A stretch of 64,000 nucleotides of DNA from an uncultured Bacteroidales bacterium (GTDB lineage: Bacteria > Bacteroidota > Bacteroidia > Bacteroidales > FEN-979): positions 1-64,000 of the forward strand of contig CAILVF010000053.1 in assembly GCA_903837605.1 (NCBI GenBank), in the 5' to 3' direction. Made by a program: the position numbers and the translations under genes. This document shows positions 16,225 to 25,807 of the stretch, in pieces. Numbering within the stretch: the stretch's first letter is position 1; every line of letters begins with the position of its first letter. The notes under the pieces are model-generated. The model saw only the letters and a program-made list of their open reading frames with translations. It did not search any database and was not told the origin of the DNA.

Positions 16225-19200
16225 ATGAGAAAATTTTATCTATTGATCCTGTTTAGCATATTCATGCTTTCCGGGATTGGTCAAAATAGCACACTCACTC
16301 TTACATTTCTTGGTCAGGATGTATATACGCATTTGGATCTGCCTCTTGAAGTGGTCTATGTTAAAAACATTACACTGGGATGCGATACCATACTAAGGGG
16401 GAGTGCACCTTCATTGGTACTTTCGCCCCATTTAGGCATCGGGGATCTGGCAATGCCGGGTTCCGGGGCATTTCAGGTTTTGCCTCCTGTTCCAAACCCT
16501 TTTAACGGTACAACAAGCGTGGAGGTAATCCTGAATCACAGCGGTACCTTGAGCTTAAGTGTTTTTAACGTCCAGGGCAAAGTAATTTCCGAGTACAGAA
16601 GCGGGTTCCAGTCAGGGAAGCACAAATTTGAGATCAGGTCCTCGGCGACCAACCTGTTGTTGCTGAAGATCTCTGACGGGCAGACTCTTAAAACCATTAA
16701 ACTGATAAACAACAGTAACGGGAGTATTGAGAACAGTATCACTCATACCGGAACAGTACCTGAAGGAACAAACTTATCTTCTTCGGTCACCCTATTCAGG
16801 TTTCGTTTAGGCGATCAGTTACTTTTAAGGTCGTTAAAAACCAACTATTATGATACGACGATCACTGACAGCCCGTCAGGCGATACGTCCTATACTTTCA
16901 AACTCACCCCACTTACGTCAATTCCCGAGGTAATTACCCTCCCGGTCTCCGACATAAAAATAACCACTGTTACCGCTAACGGCGATGTAGCTTCCGACAG
17001 GGGGGCGGCTGTAACCGCCAGGGGTTTCTGCTGGAGCCTGCTTCCAAATCCGTCGGTCGCCGGCAGTCATACCACCAACGGTGCCGACACAGGGATCTTT
17101 GCCTGCACTATCAACGGCTTGATTTCAGATACTCAGTATTACCTGAGGGCATATGCTACCAATAAAGCTGGAACTGCTTATGGTGTGACCATGATCTTTT
17201 CAACAATCACATATCCGAAGGTTTCAACGGATACTGTGACAGGGATTACTCAAGACTCTGCCGGAGGCGGGGGCAATGTGAAATCTGACGGAGGTGCTGT
17301 TGTCACTGCAAGAGGAGTATGCTGGAGCACTGCTCATGGCCCGAAGATTTCCGACAATCATACTGTTGACAGTTCAGGTACAGGTAAGTTTACAAGCCAC
17401 ATCACAGGGTTGGAAAAGGGCACAGTGTATTATGTTGCAGCTTATGCTACAAACAACGGAGGCACGGCTTACGGGCAGGAACTTTCATTTAAAACCCTTG
17501 ATCTCCCGGCAGTCACAACCGTGCTTGTATACAACATAACACCGACTTCAGCAAAATGTGACGGCCATGTCATATCTGATGGAGGGGATTCACTGACTGT
17601 AAGAGGTATATGCTGGAGCCTTACGCCTCATCCCACAACCGCCGGAGCTCATACTGTCAACGGAACAGGTCTTGGATCATTTACAGGCGACCTTACCGGC
17701 TTAGTTGGCAATACAAGGTATTACGTAAGAGCATACGTTAGCAATACTGTTGGCACAACATATGGCAATGAGCTTGATTTCAAAACACCTACTTTTCCGG
17801 CGGTGACCACGGCGGAGGTCACAAGTGTGACGTCGAATTCTGCCGTTAGCGGCGGACAGGTAACATCCGACGGAGGGGCAGTGATCACGGCAAGGGGCGT
17901 TTGCTGGAGCACTTCCCCGGGTCCGACGATCAGCAATGCTCATACAACCGACGGTACGGGCCTTGGGAGTTTTGTGAGCAATTTAAGCGGGCTGAACTGG
18001 GGAACTCATTATTACATCAGGGCTTATGCTACCAACATCGCAGGTACGTCATACGGGGAGGAAAGGAACTTTACAACCCTTAATTTGCCGTCTGTCACTA
18101 CAGCGGCTGTGATCGATATAACCCTTACCACTGCAACCAGCGGCGGCAACGTTACTTCAGAAGGAGGTGCTCCTGTAACGGCCCGGGGTGTATGCTGGAG
18201 TACTTCTACGGGCCCAACTATTGCCGACAGTCATACTTCAAACGGCACAGGTGCCGGGTTATTCTACAGCAACCTTACCGGGCTTACCGCCGGGACCCTT
18301 TACTACATCAGGGCCTATGCAACCAACATTTACGGGACCGATTACGGGGATGAACTTACTTTTACAACCACTGATTTACCCACAGTAACTACCTCGGCGG
18401 TGACTGGTATAACGCAAACAGCAGCGACCAGCGGAGGTAATGTGACATCGTCGGGAGGATCGACCGTTACAGCAAGAGGTGTTTGCTGGGACACCTTACC
18501 TGCTCCCGTAGTAACCGGAAACCATACAACAAACGGAACGGGAACCGGGTCATTTGTAAGCAGCATAACCGGCCTGACCCAGGGCACACATTACTACGTG
18601 AGGGCGTATGCGACAAATGGTTTAGGAACAGCCTATGGAAACGAGCTTACGTTCACAACCAATACAATACCCACGGTAACAACAACCGCAATATCGGGTA
18701 TTCACCAGACTTCCGCCACCAGCGGAGGTAATGTGACTTCCGACGGAGGTTATACCGTGACAGCGAGGGGAATATGCTGGAGTACAACAACAGGGCCGAC
18801 AACTGCAGGCAGCCATACAACCGATGGCAGCGGAACAGGGACGTTCGTAAGCATTATCACAGGACTGGCCCCGGGCACTCTTTATTACGTCAGGGCTTAC
18901 GCTATAAACACCATGGGAACAGCTTACGGAAATGAACTTACATTCACAACACTCACCACACCTACGGTTACGACAGCCGCGCATTCAAATGTTACAAAAA
19001 CGACCGCGACAAGCGGAGGCAATGTCACTTCCAGCGGGGGAGCAGATGTTACCGCAAGGGGTGTGTGCTATGGAACAACCTCGAATCCTGTAATTGCGGG
19101 AAGCCATACAAGCGACGGAACCGGTACAGGAACCTTTGTAAGTTCGTTAACCGCCCTCACACCCGGCACTCAATATTTTGTAAGAGCTTATGCCACGAAC

Positions 19201-21318
19201 AGCGTTGGAACTGCATACGGGAACCAGGATACCTTAACCACCCTTAACCTCCCGGGGCTCAATACAACTTTAGTAACAAACATTACTCTCAGCACTGCAA
19301 GCAGCGGTGGCACCGTAATAACTGACGGCGGGAGCCCTGTGACTTCAAAAGGAGTATGCTGGAGTACCGTTGCAGCCCCGACGACTGCCGACAGCCATAC
19401 AACCGACGGTACCGGCACCGGGAACTATACAAGCAACGTCACCGGCCTTACCCCGGGAACCCTTTATCATATCAGGGCATATGCGATCAACAGTGTGGGC
19501 ACGGCCTACGGTGGTGAACTTACCTTTACGACATTCAACCTGCCATCAATTACCACGACAAGCCTTTCAAACATTGCACAGACCACTGCAGCAAGCGGCG
19601 GGACTATCACAGCGGATGGCGGATCACCGGTTACGGCAAGGGGGGTCTGCTGGAGCACATCTCCCGGACCTACAACAACAAGCAGTCATACAACCGACGG
19701 TTCAGGTACGGGGACGTTTGTCAGCGGCATCACCGGGCTGACAGGGGGCACACAATATTACGTGAGGTCATACGCAACAAATTATTACGGGACATCATAC
19801 GGGAATGAACTAACGTTTACCACCCTTAATTTAGCCGTGGTGACAACTGCAGCCGTAATAAATATCGGGGAGACCCTGGCAAGCAGCGGAGGTGAAGTGG
19901 TCTCCGACGGGGGAGATGCTGTAACCGCCAGGGGAGTTTGCTGGGGTACAACGCCTAATCCCACCACCTCGGGCGGTCATACAACCGATGGGACTGGTAC
20001 AGGCGCATTTGTAAGCAATCTGGCAGGGCTTACAGGAGGCACATTGTATTATGTCAGGGCTTATGCGACCAACTCTGTGGGAACAGCTTACGGAGCAGGC
20101 CAATCATTTACAACACTTAATCTCCCGTCAGTTACCACTTCAGCGGTTACAATCATTACGCAGACAAGCGCAACGCTGGGAGGTAATGTGACATCCGACG
20201 GGGGCTCTGCAGTTACTGCAAGAGGAGTCTGCTGGAGCACCACGCCAGGCCCTACAATTGCGAACAGTCATACCCTGGATGGGACAGGCACCGGGCCCTA
20301 CCCCAGCTACATCTCAGGGCTTACAGGAGGAACATTGTATTATGTCAGGGCCTATGCCACGAACAACATAGGGACAGCTTACGGCGTGGTGCTCACATTT
20401 ACGACCTTTTATGTGCCAACAGCAACAACATCCGCAGTAAGCAACATAGCCCAAACTACAGCCACCAGCGGAGGTATCGTTTCGTCGGATGGCGGGGTCC
20501 CTGTGACGGCAAGAGGCGTATGCTGGAGTACTGTCCCGAATCCCACACTTTCAAATAATTTTACCATCGACGGTGCAGGAACCGGTACGTTTGTCAGCAG
20601 TCTTACAGGACTGGTTGCCAATACCGTTTATTACATCAGGGCTTATGCGACAAATGCGATCGGGACATCATATGGCAATGAATTAAGTTTTACAACACTC
20701 TGGCCTACATGCCCAGGCGTTCCGACGGTTGTTTATGAAGGAAAAACTTATAATACTGTCCTGATTGGTTCCCAATGCTGGTTCAGGGAAAACCTGAATG
20801 TTGGCACAAAGATCAATGGTTCATCAGAACAAACCAATAATGGCATCAAGGAGAAATATTGCTACAATGACCTGGAATCAAACTGCACAACTTACGGCGG
20901 GCTTTATCAATGGGCAGAAATGATGCAGTATGTTACCGCAGAAGGAACCCAGGGTTTATGTCCGGCCGGCTGGCATTTGCCGTCCGAGGGCGAATATTCG
21001 GTTCTGTCAGCTTTCCTGGGAGGAAGCGGCGCGGCAGGAGGGCCAATGAAAGAAGCAGGAACCCCGCATTGGGCATCTCCCAACACAGGTGCAACAAATA
21101 CCAGCGGGTTTTCAGGCCTCCCCGGGGGAGTGCGTAATTATTCCAATGGTGCATTTTCAGATCTTTCAAACTCAGGAACGTTATGGTCTTCCACTTCCTT
21201 TACTTCGGGAGGTTTCTTCTTTATGAAAGAGTACCGTTTATTGAATTATGACACCTCCTTCCTGGAGTTTGACACTAACCTGGGCTATGGAGTTTCGGTA
21301 AGATGTATCAAAAACTAA
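16225..21318 (+). CDS. Giant secreted protein: sorting-like domain, 13 Fn3-like repeats, FISUMP domain
   Basis: 1697 residues. Signal peptide (1-20, MRKFYLLILFSIF onward). Residues 90-160 resemble a type IX sorting domain (PVPNPFNGTTSVEV, then LSVFNVQGKV), but at the N-terminal side rather than the C-terminus. Residues ~232-1493 are 13 tandem Fn3-like units, each with the signature VTARGVCWS, then HTTDGTGTG, then YYVRAYATN, then GTAYGNELTFTT. The C-terminal ~200 residues are a Fibrobacter-succinogenes-type major paralogous (FISUMP) domain: QCWFRENLNVG, then CPAGWHLPSEGEY, then SVRCIKN. Expected to be exported and extended on the cell surface; adhesion or sugar binding is a guess. It precedes two further secreted repeat proteins with related domains. 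Confidence 0.85.
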   Translation: MRKFYLLILFSIFMLSGIGQNSTLTLTFLGQDVYTHLDLPLEVVYVKNITLGCDTILRGSAPSLVLSPHLGIGDLAMPGSGAFQVLPPVPNPFNGTTSVEVILNHSGTLSLSVFNVQGKVISEYRSGFQSGKHKFEIRSSATNLLLLKISDGQTLKTIKLINNSNGSIENSITHTGTVPEGTNLSSSVTLFRFRLGDQLLLRSLKTNYYDTTITDSPSGDTSYTFKLTPLTSIPEVITLPVSDIKITTVTANGDVASDRGAAVTARGFCWSLLPNPSVAGSHTTNGADTGIFACTINGLISDTQYYLRAYATNKAGTAYGVTMIFSTITYPKVSTDTVTGITQDSAGGGGNVKSDGGAVVTARGVCWSTAHGPKISDNHTVDSSGTGKFTSHITGLEKGTVYYVAAYATNNGGTAYGQELSFKTLDLPAVTTVLVYNITPTSAKCDGHVISDGGDSLTVRGICWSLTPHPTTAGAHTVNGTGLGSFTGDLTGLVGNTRYYVRAYVSNTVGTTYGNELDFKTPTFPAVTTAEVTSVTSNSAVSGGQVTSDGGAVITARGVCWSTSPGPTISNAHTTDGTGLGSFVSNLSGLNWGTHYYIRAYATNIAGTSYGEERNFTTLNLPSVTTAAVIDITLTTATSGGNVTSEGGAPVTARGVCWSTSTGPTIADSHTSNGTGAGLFYSNLTGLTAGTLYYIRAYATNIYGTDYGDELTFTTTDLPTVTTSAVTGITQTAATSGGNVTSSGGSTVTARGVCWDTLPAPVVTGNHTTNGTGTGSFVSSITGLTQGTHYYVRAYATNGLGTAYGNELTFTTNTIPTVTTTAISGIHQTSATSGGNVTSDGGYTVTARGICWSTTTGPTTAGSHTTDGSGTGTFVSIITGLAPGTLYYVRAYAINTMGTAYGNELTFTTLTTPTVTTAAHSNVTKTTATSGGNVTSSGGADVTARGVCYGTTSNPVIAGSHTSDGTGTGTFVSSLTALTPGTQYFVRAYATNSVGTAYGNQDTLTTLNLPGLNTTLVTNITLSTASSGGTVITDGGSPVTSKGVCWSTVAAPTTADSHTTDGTGTGNYTSNVTGLTPGTLYHIRAYAINSVGTAYGGELTFTTFNLPSITTTSLSNIAQTTAASGGTITADGGSPVTARGVCWSTSPGPTTTSSHTTDGSGTGTFVSGITGLTGGTQYYVRSYATNYYGTSYGNELTFTTLNLAVVTTAAVINIGETLASSGGEVVSDGGDAVTARGVCWGTTPNPTTSGGHTTDGTGTGAFVSNLAGLTGGTLYYVRAYATNSVGTAYGAGQSFTTLNLPSVTTSAVTIITQTSATLGGNVTSDGGSAVTARGVCWSTTPGPTIANSHTLDGTGTGPYPSYISGLTGGTLYYVRAYATNNIGTAYGVVLTFTTFYVPTATTSAVSNIAQTTATSGGIVSSDGGVPVTARGVCWSTVPNPTLSNNFTIDGAGTGTFVSSLTGLVANTVYYIRAYATNAIGTSYGNELSFTTLWPTCPGVPTVVYEGKTYNTVLIGSQCWFRENLNVGTKINGSSEQTNNGIKEKYCYNDLESNCTTYGGLYQWAEMMQYVTAEGTQGLCPAGWHLPSEGEYSVLSAFLGGSGAAGGPMKEAGTPHWASPNTGATNTSGFSGLPGGVRNYSNGAFSDLSNSGTLWSSTSFTSGGFFFMKEYRLLNYDTSFLEFDTNLGYGVSVRCIKN
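16921..20699 (+). repeat. 13 tandem Fn3-like coding repeats with an exact 291-nt period
   Basis: The conserved TGC codon of the CW motif occurs at 17029, 17320, 17611, 17902, 18193, 18484, 18775, 19066, 19357, 19648, 19939, 20230 and 20521. All 12 intervals are exactly 291 nt (97 codons), without a single indel. The units differ at many positions, mostly in linkers, so these are old duplications held to a fixed length. Confidence 0.95.
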
Positions 21319-21328
21319 TTTTGCACAG

Positions 21329-21359
21329 TTTGTTTTTTAATTTTTCAGTTGTAATTTAG
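21329..21359 (+). promoter_or_regulatory. Promoter (TTTG-N19-TAATTTAG) of the four-unit repeat protein
   Basis: TTTG at 21329-21332 is followed after 19 nt by TAATTTAG at 21352-21359, a near-perfect Bacteroidota promoter (one mismatch in the -7 element). The ATG lies 32 nt downstream. A second -7-like element, TAATTTTG, overlaps the stop codon of the preceding gene at 21316-21323. Confidence 0.55.
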
Positions 21360-21390
21360 CAGAAACAAGTCTGATAACAAACAAAGCATT

Positions 21391-24300
21391 ATGAAAAACC
21401 TGTACTTCCTGATTATTTTTTGCGGGATGACGATCTCATTTGCAAACGCACAATCGGTCTTTTCGGTCAGCGGCAACTTCAACTATCTGAATACGCCTTC
21501 CACACCAATGGATATGATGAAGGTAGTTCTCCAGCAGGGAACCCTGAGAGTCGATTCTGTTACTACCGATGCGAGCGGATATTATCTGTTCCCTGCAGTT
21601 GCTAATGGCACATACAAGGTGCTCATCTCTACAACTAAGCCCTGGAGCAGCGTCAATGCCACGGATGCCGCCAAGGTGCAAAGGCATTTTGCCGCGGTTG
21701 AAATCATGACTGATCCTGTTAAACTGCTGGCCGCCGACGTGAACCTCAGCAACTCAATCAATGGCACCGATGCTGCCAAGATCAAACGAAGGGTTGCGGC
21801 ATTGGATTTTTATTTCGACCGTGGCGACTGGACTATTGCTAAGCCTGTTTCGGGCCAGGATACCATTATTGTCTGCGGAGGCAATGTTATTCAGAATTTC
21901 AATGTCCTCTGCGTGGGAGATGTAAATGGCAGTAATGTTCCTTCTCCAACTTTGGAGCCACCCGTTATAACAACAGCAGCTGTCACAAATATTTTAGCTA
22001 CCACTGCCACTTGCGGGGGCAGGGTCTTTTCAAACGGGGGGGCTGCAGTCACAGACCGTGGTGTATGCTGGGGCAGGATTACCGGCCCTTTAGTCGAAGG
22101 AAATCATACTTCGGACGGAGCAGGTACGGGAAGCTTTATAAGCAACATTACGGGTTTAATCCCGGGGTATTTATACTATATTAGAGCCTATGCTACCAAC
22201 AGCATGGGGACATCCTACGGACCCCAGTTTACTTTTACCACGCTTTGGGACTGCGGCTCCACAATCACTATAAACCATGTGGCGGGAGCATTAGCCCCGG
22301 TGAGTAAAACAGTCACATACGGCAGTGTTACAAACATCCCCGGTGAGACTTCAAAATGCTGGATTACGTCTAACCTTGGAGCCGACCACCAGGCGGCAGC
22401 GGTCAGCGATGCGACTGAAGCCTCTGCAGGCTGGTACTGGCAATTTAACCGCCAGCAGGGGTATAAAATAGCTGATGATGGTACCACCAGAACACCCAAT
22501 TCTGCCTGGATCACTCTTATCAATGAAAATATGGACTGGCAGGCAGCCAATGACCCTTGTTCGATCGAACTTGGCAGTAACTGGCGTATTCCAACCCTTA
22601 CCGAATGGACCAATGTGGATGCAGCTGGCGGCTGGACCACATGGACCGGTCCCTGGAGCTCAGGCTTGAAATTACATGCTTCCGGGGTCCTTTGGAATGG
22701 CGATGGCACTTTGGCCAATCGCGGTATAGAAGGTGACTTCTGGAGCAGTACACAGAGTTTAACCGACGCAGGCAATGACTTCTGGATCAGCAGTGGTGTT
22801 AGCCAGATTGACGGCAATTTCATGAAAGCATTCGCCACTGCGATCCGCTGCCTCAGGGCCATTACTTTACCAACAGTGACGACCATTGACCTGACGAACA
22901 TCTTCTCAACCACCGCCGCAAGCGGTGGAAATGTCATGTCAGACGGAGGGATGACTGTTACAGCACGTGGTGTTTGCTGGGGCATTGCCCCGGGCCCGAC
23001 AACCGCGGGAACTCATACTTCGAATGGAACGGGCTTAGGAAGTTTTTCAAGTAGTTTGACTGGTTTAACTTCAGGGAAAATATATTATGTAAGAGCCTAT
23101 GCCACCAACAGCGCCGGAACATCTTATGGGAACGAGCTTAGTTTTACCACCCAATGGGATTGTAGTTCCAGCCTGACTGTAAATCATGTTGCGGGTGCAG
23201 TAGCCCCGGTCAGTAAAACTGTCACATACGGCAGCGTTACGAATATCCCCGGTGAGCCTTCAAAATGTTGGATTACCTCTAACCTTGGCGCCGACCACCA
23301 GGCGACTGCGGTCAGCGATGCCACCGAAGCTTCGGCAGGCTGGTACTGGCAGTTTAACCGCCAGCAGGGATACAAGATTGCCGATGATGGCACTACCAGA
23401 ACTCCCAATTCTGCCTGGATATCGTCTATCATTGAAAACTTTGACTGGCAGGCAGCTAATGATCCCTGTTCTATTGAACTTGGCAGCAACTGGCATATTC
23501 CAACCTACACCGAATGGAACAATGTGAAGAATGGCTGGACCAACTGGGCCTCCCCCTGGTCTTCAGGGCTTAAAATGCATGCTGCCGGGGCCCTCTCGTA
23601 TAGCAATGGTTCCCTGATCAGCCGCGGATCAGAAGGCGATTACTGGAGCAGTACACAAAACCCCAATGCCTCTGCCTATGACCTGTATTTCGACAATGTC
23701 ACCTGTCAGATTGACCCTTTTTGGGCTAAGGCATGGGCTGCCTCGATCCGCTGCCTCAGAGCCCTCGCTTTACCAATAGTAACAACTACTGCGGTTACCA
23801 CCATAGGAACAATCACTGCTACCAGCGGAGGAGTAATAACTTCAGATGGAAATGCAATAGTTTCGGCAAGGGGAGTTTGCTGGGGCACTTCCCCAGGCCC
23901 GACAACCGCCGGAAGTCACACTTCTGACGGAGGGGGACTTGGAAGCTTTGTAAGCAGCCTTACAGGTTTATCCGGGGGGACTTTATACTACATAAGAGCC
24001 TATGCAACCAACAGCGTTGGAACATCCTACGGAAACGAGTTTAGTTTTATTCCGCTTTGGTATTGCGGCTCTGCCATCACTGTCAATCACGTTGCAGGAG
24101 CTGTAGCCCCGGTGAGTAAAACAGTCACATACGGCAGTGTTACGAATATCCCCGGTGAGCTTTCAAAATGCTGGATAACCAGCAACCTTGGAGCTGACCA
24201 CCAGGCCAGCACGGTCAGCGACGCCACCGAAGCCTCTGCAGGATGGTACTGGCAGTTTAACTGCAAGCAGGGGTATAAAATGGCTGATGATGGTGTCACC

Positions 24301-25584
24301 CGAACACCCAATACTGCATGGATCACTTATATCGATGAAAACATGGACTGGCAGCCTGCCAACGACCCTTGCACGATTGAACTTGGCGGCAGCTGGCGCA
24401 TTCCAACCAGCACCGAATGGAACAATGTGAAGGCCGGTGGCAGCTGGACCACCTGGACCGGTCCCTGGAGCTCAGGCTTGAAAATGCATGCTGCCGGGTA
24501 CATCAGAGGCTACACCGGTTTATTGATAGCACGCAGCACGGAAGGCGATTTCTGGAGCAGTAACCAGAATCTCACTCCCTATGCAAGTGGCCTGTATTTC
24601 AATGTTGCCACCTGTCAGATGGATGACTTTTTTCTTAAGGCAGACGCTACTTCGATTCGCTGCCTCAGGGCCATTAATTCCCCGACTGTAACGACCACCA
24701 GCGTAACAAACCTTACTCTGACCACTGCCACCGGCGGGGGGAATGTACTTTCCGACGGGGGTGCCCTGGTGACAGCCAGGGGAGTTTGCTGGAGCCGGAA
24801 CCCGGGTCCCACAATTGCCGGAAGTCATACTACAGACGGAAGTGGTACGGGAAGCTTTACCAGCAGCCTTTCAGGTATGATCGGGGGTTGTTTGTATTAT
24901 GTAAGAGCCTATGCGACCAACAGCATGGGAACATCTTACGGACCCGAGCTTAGTTTTACCACACTATGGACCTGTGGCTCCTCCCTCACAATTAACCATG
25001 TGGCGGGTACCTTAGCCCCGGTGAGTAAAACGGTCACATACGGCAGCGTTACAAATATCCCGGGTGAGACTTCTAAATGCTGGATTACATCCAACCTTGG
25101 AGCCACCCACCAGGCAACTGCGGTCAACGACGCCACCGAAGCATCGGGAGGCTGGTACTGGCAGTTTAACCGCATGCAGGGTTATAAACTTGCTGATGAT
25201 GGCACCACCCGAACACCCGGTTCTGTCTGGATCTCTTCTATCTTTCAAGACTCTGACTGGCAGTCAGCCAATGACCCATGTTCGATCGAGCTTGGCAGCA
25301 ACTGGCACGTTCCAACCTCTTCCGAGTGGAACAATGTGAATGCCGCTGGAGGCTGGACTACCTGGACCGGTCCGTGGAACTCCGGGCTAAAGCTTCATGC
25401 TGCCGGGACCCTTTGGAATAACACTGGTTTACTAACCAGTCGCGGTACAGAAGGTGACTACTGGAGTAGTACACAGAATAATGCTATTTATAGCACCGAC
25501 TTCTGGTTCGACGGTTCCAATAGCACCCTTGACGGGGGTTTCAATAAAGCATATGCCACTTCGATCCGTTGCATCAGGAACTAA
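21391..25584 (+). CDS. Giant secreted protein: dockerin-like module plus four Fn3/FISUMP composite units
   Basis: 1397 residues. Signal peptide 1-20. Residues ~24-185 are a module with a carboxypeptidase-regulatory-like beta-sandwich (DASGYYLFPAVANGTYKV), two dockerin-like calcium loops (SSVNATDAAKVQRHF and ADVNLSNSINGTDAAKIKRR) and a closing CVGDVNGSN. Then come four copies of a ~302-residue unit: one Fn3-like repeat of the VTARGVCWG type plus one FISUMP/DUF1566-like lectin-fold domain (SKCWITSNLGADHQ, then EASAGWYWQFN, then CSIELGSNWRIPT, then GDFWSSTQ, then IRCLRA). No C-terminal sorting domain is visible. The dockerin-like module is closely related to one in the next gene. Likely extracellular or surface-bound; function unknown. 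Confidence 0.85.
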   Translation: MKNLYFLIIFCGMTISFANAQSVFSVSGNFNYLNTPSTPMDMMKVVLQQGTLRVDSVTTDASGYYLFPAVANGTYKVLISTTKPWSSVNATDAAKVQRHFAAVEIMTDPVKLLAADVNLSNSINGTDAAKIKRRVAALDFYFDRGDWTIAKPVSGQDTIIVCGGNVIQNFNVLCVGDVNGSNVPSPTLEPPVITTAAVTNILATTATCGGRVFSNGGAAVTDRGVCWGRITGPLVEGNHTSDGAGTGSFISNITGLIPGYLYYIRAYATNSMGTSYGPQFTFTTLWDCGSTITINHVAGALAPVSKTVTYGSVTNIPGETSKCWITSNLGADHQAAAVSDATEASAGWYWQFNRQQGYKIADDGTTRTPNSAWITLINENMDWQAANDPCSIELGSNWRIPTLTEWTNVDAAGGWTTWTGPWSSGLKLHASGVLWNGDGTLANRGIEGDFWSSTQSLTDAGNDFWISSGVSQIDGNFMKAFATAIRCLRAITLPTVTTIDLTNIFSTTAASGGNVMSDGGMTVTARGVCWGIAPGPTTAGTHTSNGTGLGSFSSSLTGLTSGKIYYVRAYATNSAGTSYGNELSFTTQWDCSSSLTVNHVAGAVAPVSKTVTYGSVTNIPGEPSKCWITSNLGADHQATAVSDATEASAGWYWQFNRQQGYKIADDGTTRTPNSAWISSIIENFDWQAANDPCSIELGSNWHIPTYTEWNNVKNGWTNWASPWSSGLKMHAAGALSYSNGSLISRGSEGDYWSSTQNPNASAYDLYFDNVTCQIDPFWAKAWAASIRCLRALALPIVTTTAVTTIGTITATSGGVITSDGNAIVSARGVCWGTSPGPTTAGSHTSDGGGLGSFVSSLTGLSGGTLYYIRAYATNSVGTSYGNEFSFIPLWYCGSAITVNHVAGAVAPVSKTVTYGSVTNIPGELSKCWITSNLGADHQASTVSDATEASAGWYWQFNCKQGYKMADDGVTRTPNTAWITYIDENMDWQPANDPCTIELGGSWRIPTSTEWNNVKAGGSWTTWTGPWSSGLKMHAAGYIRGYTGLLIARSTEGDFWSSNQNLTPYASGLYFNVATCQMDDFFLKADATSIRCLRAINSPTVTTTSVTNLTLTTATGGGNVLSDGGALVTARGVCWSRNPGPTIAGSHTTDGSGTGSFTSSLSGMIGGCLYYVRAYATNSMGTSYGPELSFTTLWTCGSSLTINHVAGTLAPVSKTVTYGSVTNIPGETSKCWITSNLGATHQATAVNDATEASGGWYWQFNRMQGYKLADDGTTRTPGSVWISSIFQDSDWQSANDPCSIELGSNWHVPTSSEWNNVNAAGGWTTWTGPWNSGLKLHAAGTLWNNTGLLTSRGTEGDYWSSTQNNAIYSTDFWFDGSNSTLDGGFNKAYATSIRCIRN
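21961..25584 (+). repeat. Four tandem composite coding units of ~906 nt
   Basis: The block TGAGTAAAAC..ACATACGG (or its one-base variant) recurs at 22301, 23210, 24113 and 25022, giving spacings of 909, 903 and 909 nt. Long stretches are nearly identical at the nucleotide level across copies, unlike the older 291-nt repeats of the neighbouring gene, so these copies are recent or homogenised. Confidence 0.92.
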
Positions 25585-25586
25585 TC

Positions 25587-25621
25587 AAAAGAGGGTTTCA
25601 GAATTTCTGAAACCCTCTTTT
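25587..25621 (+). terminator. Strong rho-independent terminator after the four-unit repeat gene
   Basis: A perfect 15-bp inverted repeat (AAAAGAGGGTTTCAG / CTGAAACCCTCTTTT) with a 5-nt loop, followed by GATTTTT. It begins two bases after the stop codon and can act in both directions. Confidence 0.88.
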
Positions 25622-25629
25622 GATTTTTG

Positions 25630-25702
25630 CGGGGCGAGAAGACCCGAACTTCTGATTTGAAAACCTTCAGGCTGCCTGATCTCAATAAACTACTATGTCC
25701 CC
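25630..25702 (-). pseudogene. tRNA-like remnant (decayed tRNA or duplicated tRNA 3' end)
   Basis: On the minus strand this 73-nt stretch begins GGGGACATAG and ends with a good T-arm (AGAAG TTCGGGT CTTCT) and CGCCCCG. Its first 26 plus-strand bases match the 3' end of the intact tRNA-Pro at 30072-30145 with two differences. The acceptor stem does not pair fully, no anticodon stem folds, and the T-loop base expected to be A58 is G. It is therefore not a working tRNA. It lies just after a terminator hairpin, the same arrangement as at the intact tRNA. Confidence 0.5.
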
Positions 25703-25718
25703 TCGATACAGAAGGGGC

Positions 25719-25749
25719 TTGACATTCAGCATTTATTTTATTATATTAG
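25719..25749 (+). promoter_or_regulatory. Putative promoter (TTGAC-N18-TATATTAG) of the PKD/cohesin-like gene
   Basis: TTGAC at 25719-25723 and TATATTAG at 25742-25749, a one-mismatch -7 element, lie about 60 nt before the ATG at 25808. Confidence 0.4.
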
Positions 25750-25807
25750 CAAAAAATGCAATCGTGATTTCATTCTGGTAATAACCTTCCCTCCAATAAT
25801 TCCTGGT

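Noticed and set aside
16921-20699. Regularly spaced repeats that could suggest a CRISPR array
   Set aside because: The period is 291 nt, the repeats are codon-phased in one open frame, and they encode Fn3-like domains.
22215-22985. Long open frame on the minus strand (256 codons) and its shorter copies at 23184-23489 and 24936-25175
   Set aside because: They are antisense shadows of the four composite units and repeat with them; the plus strand carries the recognisable domains.
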